NCBI GenBank assembly: GCA_009193035.1
Contig: SWDT01000009.1
Coordinates: 372,001 to 436,000 of the forward strand
Direction of reading: 5' to 3'
DNA: 64,000 nt
Source of the DNA: Halicephalobus mephisto
Taxonomy: Eukaryota; Nematoda; Chromadorea; Rhabditida; Panagrolaimidae
The first letter of the stretch is position 1, and the number at the start of each line of letters is the position of its first letter. The notes under the pieces are model-generated. The model did not search any database. It worked only from the letters and a program-made list of their open reading frames with translations, and had not been told where the DNA came from. Of this stretch, positions 48,755-59,895 are shown piece by piece. The position numbers were made by a program, and so were the translations under genes.

Positions 48755-50334
48755 CACCACTTCTGGAAATATTCCTAGAGAAGTTGATGGTGTTTCTGAA
48801 GAACAAATATCAATAAAAATAAAAAATTACGGCGAAATAAAATCCATGACAATCGCAAAAAGAATAAAAAAATAAATAATGTAAAATACTGTAAAAAAGT
48901 TCTAAAAATATACTGTAAAAAAAGTTCTAAAAATATACTGTAAAAAGACTATTAGAAAATACAATAAATAATTTAAAAATATGGTGTATATTAAAAATTT
49001 ACGGTAAACGAATTAATAAAAAAAATAATTTTAAAAGTGCCGTAAATAAAATTTCTAAAAAAAGTAATTTTAAAAATATACAGTAAATAAAAATTTTAAA
49101 AATAAGAAATAAAATTTTAAAAATATAAAGTAAATAGAAATTTAAAAAAAAAGTAATTTTAAAAATACAGTAAATTTCCAAAAATGTACGGTAGATGAAT
49201 TAATAAAAATTTTTAAATTCCGAAATATTTTTACATTTATGCAAAAACTGAGAAAAACGAAAAAAACCTTTTGTGAAATTGAGTGAAAGGCCAGAGGACG
49301 GACTTAATCCCATTAGTTCGGTCAATATTTAATAAAAAAGCCAGGAAGCTTGATTAGTGGAGATAAATTCCTCGAAAACAAGTCTTCAAGGATATTGATT
49401 AATCTACAGTATCTTTTTGGAACGTGTTGGTTTAAAATTCTGGAAATATTTAACGTTAAAGTCCGTTAATAGTCCCACAGGAATGGAAAGTTTGGCCGTT
49501 TTTCGGTCGATACTTAATTAAACAAAAAAAGCAACAAGTCAAGTGGAAAAAAAACAGGAAATAATCCTCAATTTGATCCTTCATCAATCAAGAATTTCGG
49601 GACATTCCAAGTAATCAGAGCCTGAGGCTACGGAGCCTCTTCTGGAATTAGTCATTAAATAAAAAGGCTGGAACAAATTTCGGAAAATAAACGAACCATA
49701 TTTGAGTAAAGACAGAAAAAGCTTCAATGAAAAAAAAAATTATCGAACATTTTATCAACAGCTTGCAGGAACAATGATAGGAGTTTGTTGGAAAAACTGG
49801 TCACAACACCGAGGGAGGTAACTCTGTAAAAAAACACAAATTTCAGATTTAAAAAGTGAATCAAGTACTCGTATAGGGGCTAATTTTCGAAGTTTGTTAA
49901 ATTAATTTAAAAAAGTGGAAATTCATCCATGAAAAAACAAATTTGATAAATAAAAAAATAAAATTCATATATAAAAACCAAATTTGATATATGAAAAGTC
50001 AAAATTAATATATAAAAGTCAAATTTGATATATGGAAAATCAAAATTAATATATGAAAACCAAATTTGATATATGAAAAATCTAAATTAATATATAAAAA
50101 CCAAATTTGATATATGAAAAGTCAAAATTAATATATAAAAGTCAAATTTGATATATGGAAAATCAAAATTAATATATGAAAGCCAGATTTGATATATGGA
50201 AAATCAAAGATGATATATGAAAAAATCAAGTTGATGCATGGATAAGGAATCGAATTGACGTGTAGGAATCAAACTGTCCAGTAACTCAAGCAGGAAAAGA
50301 TTTGAAAAAGGGAGAATTGGGTGTCTCACATTTT
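48755..50334. other. Intergenic region between GOPC and the 84-aa gene
   Basis: 48840-49220: TACTGTA and AAAAATAAAATT repeats. 49260-49700: three diverged ~150-bp units (CGGTCAATATTTAATAAAAA; AAAGCCAGGAA). 49624-49640: short GAGGCTACGGAGCCTC hairpin. 49960-50225: ~38-bp tandem AAATTTGATATATGAAAA / AAAATTAATATATAAAA. A possible 5' untranslated exon follows an acag at about 49826. No coding gene recognised. Confidence 0.5.
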
Positions 50335-50666
50335 TCAGTTTAGCCTCATCCTTCCGACTGGAGAAGCGCTATTGTTCTCCGAGCCGCGGAGCCACTTCTG
50401 GCTCCCAAGATAAAGCTTTCCCCAACGACGACGTTGCATTAACGCATCTTCAAGGGAATATTGCTTTTCTGGATCGACCTCGGAAAACAAATGCGCCAAT
50501 TCCCAAAGCGCGACCATTCCGAGGGATTCTCGTCCTTTCGGCTTCGGAAAAAACACTGGCGTCAGAAAACAAAGAAGTTCCTTGAAAATTGATAATTTTG
50601 TTTAGATTTACTGCAAAAATTTAATTTGTCACTTAAGGAACCGACTGGGAAGGGACGAATTTCCAT
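50335..50666 (-). CDS. Small two-exon gene, 84 aa, unrecognised
   Basis: ATG at 50666; exon 1 50666-50633 ends TTAA|gtgac, exon 2 50555-50335 starts after gccag. They join in phase 1 to a compact protein: MEIRPFPVGSL, then FFPKPKGRESLGMVALWELA, HLFSEVDPEKQYSLEDALMQ, RRRWGKLYLGSQKW and a polar tail. There is no signal peptide or membrane segment; it is basic and rich in Trp/Leu. Codon use is clearly coding-like and less AT-rich than the surroundings. The size and basic character would suit a small mitochondrial or ribosome-associated protein, but I do not recognise it. Same strand as GOPC, 1.6 kb upstream of it. Confidence 0.7.
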
Positions 50667-50719
50667 GATGTACACTTCCTCGGATTACGGAGTCAAGTTC
50701 GTAACTTCGACAGTTCTCA

Positions 50720-51600
50720 CTCGGTCATGAGGTCCTTCTTGATCTTTGAGACAAAAGATATCTCTTCTAAAATCTTTGGCAAACATCTGAAGGAGGTTAT
50801 AAACTTCATATTATAACAATATTCTTATCCTGAAATAAAATTATCAAAATTGATATATAAAATTCATTTTTTAAATCAAACTCTTGCCGCGAATTGACAG
50901 CTTTCACTTGGTCGTAGGATACTCGGTTTTTAGGATAAAAGATATCTCTTCTAAAATCTTTGGCAAACATCTGAAGGAGGTTCTAAACTTCATATTATAA
51001 CAATATTCTTATCCTGAAATAAAATCACCAAAATTAATATATAAAACAAATTTTTTAAATCAAACTCTCGCCACGAATTGACAGCTTTCACTTGATTGTA
51101 GGGTACTTGGTTTTTAGGATATAAGTTATCTTTTTTAATATCCTTGATAAATGCCTGAGGAAACTTCTAGGCTTTCATTTGGTCGTAGGATACTCGGTTT
51201 TAGGATAAAAGATATCTCTTCTAAAATCTTTGGCAAACATCTGAAGGAGGTTTAAACTTCATATTATAACAATACTTATCCTAAAATAAAATTATCAAAA
51301 TTGATATATAAATTATTTTAAATCAAACTCTTGCGCGAATTGACAGCTTTCACTTGGTCGTAGGATACTCGGTTTTTAGGATAAAAGATATCTCTTCTAA
51401 AATCCTTGGCAAACATCTGAAGGAGGTTCTAAACTTCATATTATAACAATATTCTTATCCTGAAATAAAATCACCAAAATTAATATATAAATAATTTTTA
51501 AATCAAACTCTCGCCACGAATTGACAGCTTTCACTTGTGTAGGGTACTTGGTTTTTAGGATATAAGTTATCTTTTTATATATCTTGATAAATGCCTGAGG
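50720..51600. repeat. ~180-bp tandem array derived from the last exon of the Cys-rich gene
   Basis: The marker CTGAAGGAGGTT or its variant CCTGAGGAAACTT recurs at about 50788, 50971, 51153, 51241, 51418 and 51594, and again at 51771 inside coding exon 4 (51918-51616). On - the units still read like it (NLLQMFAKDFRRDIFYP versus NLLQIFIKDPKKDNLCP), but each contains stops after an acceptor-like tttatttcag. Spacing is ~176-183 bp with one short unit (88 bp). Confidence 0.75.
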
Positions 51601-51615
51601 AAACTTCTAGACTCA

Positions 51616-53508
51616 CTACTGTATCGGTACCTGTTGTCCTGAAATAAAATCACCAAAATTAATAATATAATTAATTTTTTCAATTTCGTCGGACTTGAAA
51701 GTTCTCATTTCTCGTGGGGTGCTTGATTGATCTCTAGGACAAAGATTATCTTTTTTGGGATCTTTGATGAATATCTGAAGGAGGTTTTCGTCGTGTTCAG
51801 TAACTTCAGAAACAGTGGATGTTTTAATTGTTTTCGATCTTTCTTTGGATAATCTGGCGAGAAGTCCAGTAGATTTCGGCGGTGGAGCTATGACGGGGGT
51901 TTTAGGTGCATTTTGAATCTGAATATTGATATTGTTACTTTTCACGTTATTCGATCCGTGTCTTTGTTTAAATACTTACCTTTCTTGCTCCATCCCCCCC
52001 CCCTTGTGCTCCAATTTCATCTTCATTACTGTTACATCCATTACAGTATACATTCATTTTCTTCAATATACTTGTCTTGCACTTACAAAAAACTCCAGTT
52101 GATCCAAAAGTCTGAATAAAATACAGACATTTGTTACATAACCACAATCTCTTCTTAGTCGGCGAACAAGGACAAATAATGGAGTCACATAATTGGTCGT
52201 TCTTCTGAAATTGATAACTTAAAGCATTCCTTATTTTTTCAAGTGAAAACACGGATCTCCATCCTTCTTCCTCAACTTGAGCTATCCCGAAGTAATATTT
52301 TTCTCCGTTAATCGTTAATCGAGGTTCGTTTTCTTCATGTTTGGAGTCTTGTACCCAGGAATATGTGCTCAGTTCTCCAGATTCATAGTAAGGAGGCAAT
52401 ACTTCCTCAGCAGGCCAGACGATACGTTTCTTCCAGTTTTCTTGTTCTTCAGTAAGAATCACACAGGAATTTGGAATCTTAATCCATGCTTCTGATTTGG
52501 GAATTAAATTCAAAGCAAACAACGATTTTAGACTTTCCATACATTGTGTAATTAGTTCGTTTCCGATATTTTTACTAATATCCTGTTCCTTTATCATTTT
52601 TTCCAGCTGAGCCAAGAGTGACATGAAGTTTCGGACTTCTTTCTCCATTTTGTGAACTGGTCCATTCTCAAGACTTTTTCTGAAACCGCTGCATCGTGTA
52701 TTAACTTCTTCAATTAACTTGGACTGTTGATTATAATTGATTTCAACGTTGTCCAAGTACTTCTTAGATCTATGATGATCTACGAGGATTTGGGAAATAA
52801 GGAGTAGTAATTTTATTAGATGGCAATGGAGTGAATCTTTTTCGGATGTACATGTATTTATTGCTTTTTGAGTATTCTGAAATGAGCAAATAGGGATGAC
52901 GTTCAAGTTATTATTTCGCTGACGGATTTCGGCAAAGCAACTCTCCACACAGTCAACATCAACAGCTTCGTAGTCAAACATCAGATTGAATTTGACCGCG
53001 CTAAGATTGCACGGAATACATTTTCCGTTAAGAATGTCGGTAATTGTATTTTTAGTCTCCTAAATATGTTTGTTTTTATAAATCAAACAAAAAGCACATT
53101 ACCTCTAAATTCATCTTTGTATCATCAATGACAATTATAACCATATGGCCATGAAAGCATTTTGTTCTTCCAAAAGTGTAGTACGTTGGTTTGAACGTAA
53201 TTGTGCAAATCAAATTTTTCTTGGAAGTGTTTTGAAATATAAAATTCAAAACGTTCATGAACGTATTTGAAGTCTTAGAAAGTTCAAACTGAAATTTCCG
53301 ATTACTACATTATTTATTACAATTATAAATTTACAATCTCAGCAAAGTTCATATGAAATAATTCTCTAACATTTTCAAGAATATTGTCTCCAGAAACAAC
53401 TTCAACCGTTAGTTTAATATTGTTATTAGTTTTATTTCCTTCATAAGCTGAGATTTCGGAATTACCATGGAATATTACGTCTCTACCAAAAAAGTATTTC
53501 CAAGACAT
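51616..53508 (-). CDS. Cys-rich helical protein sharing its N-terminal domain with the adjacent GTPase
   Basis: Exons 53508-53335, 53288-53103, 53059-51980 and 51918-51616 join at phase 0 to 580 residues. The ATG follows directly after tttcag (likely spliced-leader site). Residues 1-120 (SWKYFFGRD .. RELFHMNFAEI | FELSK .. CTITFKPTYYTFGR) match the first two exons of the gene at 53969 (FRYFFYGRD .. HELFHISKAEF | IELLV), with the same intron positions and phases. Residues ~150-330 are helical. Residues 411-462 form a Cys cluster with CPC, CNKC, CKC and CNGC pairs (411, 416, 418, 428, 431, 445, 447, 459, 462), probably zinc-binding. A C10 tract (51995-52004) encodes Gly-Gly-Gly. No GTPase domain. 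Function unknown. Confidence 0.82.
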
Positions 53509-53968
53509 CTGAAAGCGAAATATTAATAAATAACAAAAAAAAATAATTTCGTCTTTTTTATTCCAATACGGAACGACACCTAAATTCAACTTTTTGATGA
53601 TACTGATAAGTCAAGAAACCTACTCATTCCATCCTATTTTTGTCTTTCACTTCACCGTTTTCTGTTATTGAGCAATTTAAACAAATTTGTCTTATTTATA
53701 TCTGATATCTCATTTTGACGTTTAAAATACCAAAGATTTGCATTATTTCACCTTTTTGGAATAAATTGCAATGGAATATAGTTCCGATTTTAGTCCTCTT
53801 TCTGTCAAGCATGTACCACGTGTTTAGTTTTTTGATCAATAAGTTAATAACACGGTGTTGTGAACAACATATATTGATTTCTGGATGATCTGTTGATATA
53901 CTGTTCGAAACAGTAGTATATTTATCAATTTAATTATTAACTTGTTGAACAATTAATCGTATTTTAGG
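53509..53968. promoter_or_regulatory. Shared bidirectional promoter of the divergent pair
   Basis: 460 bp between two start codons facing apart. Both ATGs come immediately after splice acceptors (tttcag|ATG on -, tttag|gATG on +), so both mRNAs are probably trans-spliced. About 53826-53950 has near-palindromic GATCAATAAGTTAATAACA / TTGTTGAACAATTAATCG sequence. No TATA box is certain. Confidence 0.5.
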
Positions 53969-56876
53969 ATGTTTTCTCAGACACACATTACATATCAAAA
54001 ATCTGGAAATACTACGTCATCATTTAGATACTTCTTTTACGGTCGAGATCCGGAAGCTAGACTGTACAAAAGTGATATAGTTTTGGAAGACAAAGAGATT
54101 TTAATGAATCCTCGTGAGAAGACTATTTACCAATGTCATGATAAAGAAATTAAACGTAAGAATGCACACGAATTATTTCATATTTCAAAAGCAGAATTTG
54201 TAAGTTTTAAATTTATACTAGATTATTTAACAGTTGTATTATAATATTTTCAGATTGAATTACTCGTTGGCAATCACAACCAGTTATTTCAAGCCTTTGA
54301 ATTCTGCAAAGGACAAGACACAGCCATAATAGAAATTGAAATTGTAAAGTATTCACAACAAGTTCATATTGATATCGATTACTCGGGCGGAAGAACACTA
54401 ATTCCTGAAAATATGTGCACAGGCCACCACATTTACGTCAAAGTACCGAAAGAACAATCAGAAAAAGTACGATATTTCATTTTATAACTAAATATTATGG
54501 TTGTTTTTCTAGGTTAGGAAATCCTTATTAGATCGAAAGATTCACAAAGATTTAGATTGTATTGAATGGATGGAGAATTATGATAAAAGAAAAGAAGGAA
54601 CGTTTGGAACACTACTAGCAAGAATAGCTGAACTGGAAATTTGTGATGATGTAGGAATTCCATACAAGATGGAATGTTATAAGAATGAAATAGAAGACCA
54701 ATCTAAAAAATTAGACTTTATTCTTGATGCCAAGAGAATTTATTCTTATCAAGAGAATGAAGAAGAACACGTCAAAAAATATAAGAAAGGAAATGAAGTC
54801 AAGAAAAGCGGTGACCTCTTCAAAAGAATGTCAAAACTAAATGATAAAATTAAGAAAAGTGAAGTAAGTCAACTATTTTCACGTATCCAACGGAATTGGC
54901 TGGAAATAATGAAGAATAATAAACTACTTGATGACGAAAAATTGAAAGATATCATTGCAAATTTGTATAAAAAAAAGAAATCATCTGATAATCCCCCAAA
55001 TCCAAACATTCCAGAAAGGACAACAGATATCACTCCAACAAGTTCTAAGAGCACATCAGTAACGACACTGATTTCTAATTCAGGGAGTGACCAACCGTTA
55101 TGTTGTAATAGATGCCGTACTCCGATGATTTGTCCAAACTGTGAGCAGCAAAAACCAGATACCACGAAACACAACAAGGGGGTGATTGATGACCGGGAAG
55201 AAAACTTTAGTAAAACTTCTACGCCTACTCCTCAACCAAGAAAAAAAGGTAATAGTGGATTACAACCTCAAAAAAATCAAGAAATATACAATAGTAATAG
55301 TATGGGAACCCAGAATTCCTCCCCTGCTGATCCTGGACAAACCCAACCATTAAATCTGGACCGAAAGGAGCAACGAAGTACAATTTTGATGGAGTTAAAA
55401 TCTTCTCAGGTTCTTCAAAATCCTACCAACCAAGTTAATTCGACAGCAACGTTCAATAACAGAGAAAAATCAGAAAAGAAAGAAAACAATAGACGAAAAC
55501 CCCCAACGACTGCTCTGTCCATTAACTACAAAGATAAAATCTTTCACTATAAATACACCAATATCCTTCCTAGCACGATCAAAACCAATTTAAAAATTCA
55601 TTCCGGAGTGCTGCAACTAGCCCAAAACAATAAAATTTATATGCAAAAAAGTGAAAGTGAATTTGAACCACTATTAGTTCCTGGAGCATATAGATTAACT
55701 GTTCGAGGTCCGGAAGAATTCACAGTAATTTTCCTGGGTGAAAGTGGAGTTGGAAAATCTACATTAATCAGCGGTCTCGGTAACTATCTGAACTGGCCCA
55801 CTTTCGAGGAGGCGAAGAAGAACCAAATGCAGATTTGCATCCCTGTGGAGTTCAAAGTACAGAGGAAGCTTGAAGAGGGTGGATTCGACGAGACGACCGT
55901 GAGAGCTGGGACAGTAGAAGACAACGAGAACTTCAACAACATTGGACAATCAGTCACTCAGAAACCCAAAGTTCATGAATTCACCTTCCAGAACAACACA
56001 GTTAAAGTCATCGATACTCCTGGTCTCTCTGACATCAGAGGAGCTGAACAGGACAAGAAGAATCTCGAACTGATCAGAGAGTGCATCCATGATCAAAAGG
56101 AAATCCATGCCATCTGCATTGTTCTCAAGTCCAATGAGTCCAAACTCGGAAATCAGTTCGAACTGGCCATTCGGGACCTCCTCTCTCTCTTCCCTAAGTC
56201 GGCTCTCAAAAACGTATTCTTCTTCTTCACCTACGCGAGAGGAACCTTCTTCGGGATCGGGGATATTCTGAATCCCCTGAAGGAACTCCAACAGAAGTTC
56301 AGGGATTCTCATGGAGTCACTTTCGAATTAGAAGGAAGGAACATATGTCCCGTGGACTCAGAGTCCTTCAGATACCTCCTCTGTAAGGAACGGGGGATCA
56401 AATATAGCAGTAGTGAGGAGGAGAGATTTGAGTATTGCTGGAATGAGACGGCGAAACAAGTCTTGGATTTCCTTGCTTTCCTTGAAAGTGTTGATTCCCT
56501 TGATGTCGAGGAAATCAAAGCAGCTCATAAGCTTGTGAAGAATGCTTTGAATTTGGAAGAATTCTTAAGAACGAAGAAGAATCTTTTTAAAGAAGATAGA
56601 GAATTAAAAGAACATATAGATCGTTTATTTTTCGCTGCTAGAAATGTCACTATGGTTCCTATGTATAATCGTTTGAAAAACGAATTAACGGAAGTAGACA
56701 ATGAAGCTGTTTTGGAATCGATAGAAGAGCTTTTTGAAAAAAAGGAACTTAAAAGTTTGATTAGTTCATTAGAGGAATGTATGCAAGGAGTGCACTTTTT
56801 ATATGATTTTCACAACAAGGAACAAACAATCGACAATTTACCTGACTCTCATAATAGTGAATATATACATTTTTGA
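53969..56876 (+). CDS. Multi-domain P-loop GTPase (AIG1/septin-like TRAFAC class) with paired N-terminal domain
   Basis: Exons 53969-54199, 54254-54466 and 54513-56876 join at phase 0 to 935 residues. Residues 1-148: domain shared with the divergent neighbour. About 165-300: charged helical/coiled coil. About 345-358: CCNRC..CPNC zinc-knuckle-like motif. About 365-500: Ser/Pro/Asn/Gln-rich linker. About 505-550: small beta region (YKDKIFHYKYTNILPS). About 552-780: GTPase with P-loop GESGVGKS (557-564), switch-II DTPGLSDIRG (649-658), then QDKKNLELI, CIVLKSNESKL and FFFTYARGTFF. C-terminal helical tail. The GTPase resembles the DTPGxxDxRGxxQD eukaryotic family related to GIMAP/AIG1, known for membrane and immune roles. 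Codons are C-ending across 55.74-56.49 kb but AT-rich on both sides. Confidence 0.85.
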
Positions 56877-57910
56877 TTTTATAATTAGAATAAAAATATT
56901 CTTATTGAATTGGAGTGGAAGGCGGTTCGTTCTCCGAACCGAAAGTTGTGTCCTTGTTCGATCAACCAGCTGGCGGGAACTGTCTTCTTTCTTCTGCCAG
57001 ATTTTTCGTTATTTCTCCCTTAGCAAAGGCCAGACATCATTCTTGAAATAATCTATAAGATAAAAAATACCGTGTGTTGTGTTGAGAATCTACCATAGGT
57101 TATTAGACTGTAAAAAAGATTGATTTAATGTAGGAAAATAAAGAGTAAAATCAATATAACTTTTAAAGCAAAAAACATTGAAATTTCACTTGATATCGGG
57201 CAGATTTAGTATGTTGAACATATCATTTTCAGAGATGGATCGATGTTACTGTATTACTTTCCGCAATTTACTAGTTCGCTTTTGATTATACTGGAATATT
57301 CTGAAATGTCTTCTAGAATTCTGTGAAGAATGAGCATTTTACTATTCTGTATGAATCTTCTGAAGAAGATTATCCACTATACAATATACAAAATAGAAAG
57401 TGATGATATTGTTGTTAATATTATTTTTATTTTTAACTATTTTTTTTTAATTTATATGTAACTGTATTTAATAATACATCCCTAACTTTTTATTTCGTTT
57501 AATGATTACATACAAAAAAGCATAAATTTCGGTCTCTGTAAGAGTTGCGAAATGTGCTACAATCGTCTTGTTTTTCATAAATATTAAACTTTTATGATTA
57601 AATTAAAACAATAGTAACAGTTTACATTTGTTGCTGAACTAAAATTTTTTTGAAAACTAAAATAAATTGAAACATGTTTATAAATGCTTTCAAAAATATT
57701 TTATGGAGCATTCTGAAAACTCCAATTATTGTATTGATGATTTAAATTTCAAATTTATATACAATAAGCACAAAATAAAGAAACTATTTTTATTCACTTT
57801 TTTTTGAATCTGCTTCGATCAAGAAAAAAACTTTTCTGTTATCCTTGTGAATCCCATTTTATAATTTGGAATAATTATTGAACTTTATATTTCTGAAAAA
57901 TCCAAAGCTG
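56877..57910. other. Intergenic, AT-rich, no gene seen
   Basis: The 3' flank of the GTPase gene followed by AT-rich DNA. A GGCGGTTCGTTCTCCGAACCG inverted repeat lies at 56921-56941. No ORF with splice support. Confidence 0.4.
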
Positions 57911-57927
57911 TTCATGATGTGATTTTT

Positions 57928-58655
57928 CTTCTTCTTCCTAGCGTTTTTCCCCCATCTGGGCAGGGTCCACTTTGTTCTTGCTCTCCACTTTGTGTGATCT
58001 GTAACGTCTTCGGAATTAACTTTTGCAATTCTCATATCTGCCCTGATTTTGCCTAACCACCGGATTTTTGGACGGTTTAAGAAGTGCTTACCTTTGGTAT
58101 TTAGCTCTAGCGCTTTTTGGCTACGGAACCTTTGACTTTGCAAAGGACGTGTCCATATCAGCAGAGTCTAGATTTCTGAAGTTTAGTGGCTATTGACGCT
58201 ATTCCTATTATTTTGCGCATATCTTTGTTACGCACCTCATCGAGTTTTGTTAGACTTAATGTCGAACTAAGCACTTTCATCTCCATAGTGTGTAGTGCCT
58301 GTTCATGTTTCTTTGTCGCCACCCAGCATTCTGCGTCATACAGTGCTATAGGCCGAATTACGGTCCTGTAGATTTTAGACTTGAGCCTTAATGGTGTTCT
58401 ACGGTCATGCAGAACACTTGATACCTGATGATATTTCATTCAAGTTGCGTTGATGCGCTGCTGTGCCTCCCCAATGATGTTTCCATTTGCGCTAATATAG
58501 GAACTTAATTATTTAAAATTGTCCACTTTGGACAGTACTTTGTCATCAACTTTTATAATTGTTCCCTCTGTCTCCTCACTATATCCCATGTATTCGGTCT
58601 TGTTGACGTTCAGCGGCATGTCGAACTCTTCAAGTCGCTTTTTCCACTTTTGTAC
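57928..58655 (-). mobile_element. 5'-truncated non-LTR retrotransposon (LINE) fragment with 17-bp target-site duplication
   Basis: On - it encodes the C-terminal end of a LINE reverse transcriptase: EFDMPLNVNKTEYMGYS, RTPLRLKSKIYRTVIRPIALYDAECWVATKKHEQALHTMEM (within 58158-58439), VRNKDMRKIIGI and RPKIRWLGKIRADM. In-frame stops (after KVDNFK and after AQQRINAT) and a frame change near 58150 show it is dead. TTCATGATGTGATTTTT flanks it exactly (57911-57927 and 58656-58672). The 3' end has a short GAAGAAGAAGAAAA tail, as in RTE-like elements. Confidence 0.9.
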
Positions 58656-59277
58656 TTCATGATGTGATTTTTTAAATCCCAAAAAACAATAATCTGTAAA
58701 AGTTTAGTTTTTATTCATTACATTGATACTTTTACAATAGAGAAGTCCAAGCTTGAGTATATTGTGTTGTAAATCCTATATTGTAACTACTTTGAAAAAC
58801 GTTCGATAAAGTGCTAAATTGATACTTTTGTAAAGTATTTTTCAAAGATGTACGTTTTTGAAAATCGTCTAAGAACAGAAAATTCCGTTATTTCCTCATC
58901 GACAAAAAATTGCTATATTAACCTGTGAAAAGCAGAAAGAAGCAACAGGAGAGTGACGTGACAGCCTCGGAAAACGGAAAGGCGCGACAAATACAAATAA
59001 TGCTTCTTTGCAACTATTTTCAAGTTTATTCTGGAATAAGCTCAGTAAGATTAGTTTTTTTCTGACTTGATTTAACCACTTTTTCACAAATTTGTTGGGA
59101 TATTTTTTGTTTCGCGTGGGCAAAGAGGATATTGAAGATCGTTATTGACACTAGAAATTTTCGAAAATTTCATAAACTTCAGGTAGAAGTTTTGTGTTTT
59201 TATCATGTGTGGGAGGTGTAGTAATAGGACAAAATTATAAGAATTGCAATTTATCTAAAGATAATTAGAAATTCGTA

Positions 59278-59570
59278 AAGGATTCTAGAACTTTTCAGAA
59301 TCTGATGGAAGATTTTGGGATGTTCTAAAATCTTTGGAAACTTCTAAGAGATTTAAGAAATTTCAGGATCTTCTAAGAACTTTTCAGAATCCGATGGAAG
59401 ATTTTGGAAAATTCTAAAATCTTTGGAAACTTTTTAGAAAATCCTGAAATTTCTTAAATATCTTAGAACTTTTCAGAATCCGATGGGGGATTTTGGAATA
59501 TTCTAAAATCTTTGGAAACTTCTTAGAAGATCTTGAAATTTCTTAAATCTCTTAAAACTTTTCAGAATCC
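59278..59570. repeat. ~85-bp tandem repeat
   Basis: Three to four copies of AACTTTTCAGAATCCGATGG, AAGATTTTGGAA, CTAAAATCTTTGGAAACTT. The rest of 58673-59895 is AT-rich with no recognised gene. Confidence 0.75.
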
Positions 59571-59895
59571 AATAAAACTCTAGAATTGTCTGAAATCAAA
59601 TACTTTAAAAATCCTAGAAAGTTCTAAAAGTTTTTCTAAAAATAATTTTGCAACAAAAATTATCTGTGATTTTTAAAAATACTTTTAATTTATAAAATTT
59701 ATTCAAACTGATTTTTACAAAATTTTGAACTTTATTAAATTTTAAGTTTTTTATTGATTTTTCAACAGTATGATTCCGGTTGATATTTAATCTCAATAGT
59801 TATATTCGCTCAAGTTGTTTTTTCTCGTAGAAACTTGAGTTAGCTAATCCATCGAGATTGGCCGTTCGCGCAGGTTTCCGAGGGGCTTGACTTTA

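Noticed and set aside
49622..49640. GAGGCTACGGAGCCTC hairpin as a terminator or structured RNA
   Set aside because: Six-base arms with a four-base loop in intergenic eukaryotic DNA; too short to support a claim.
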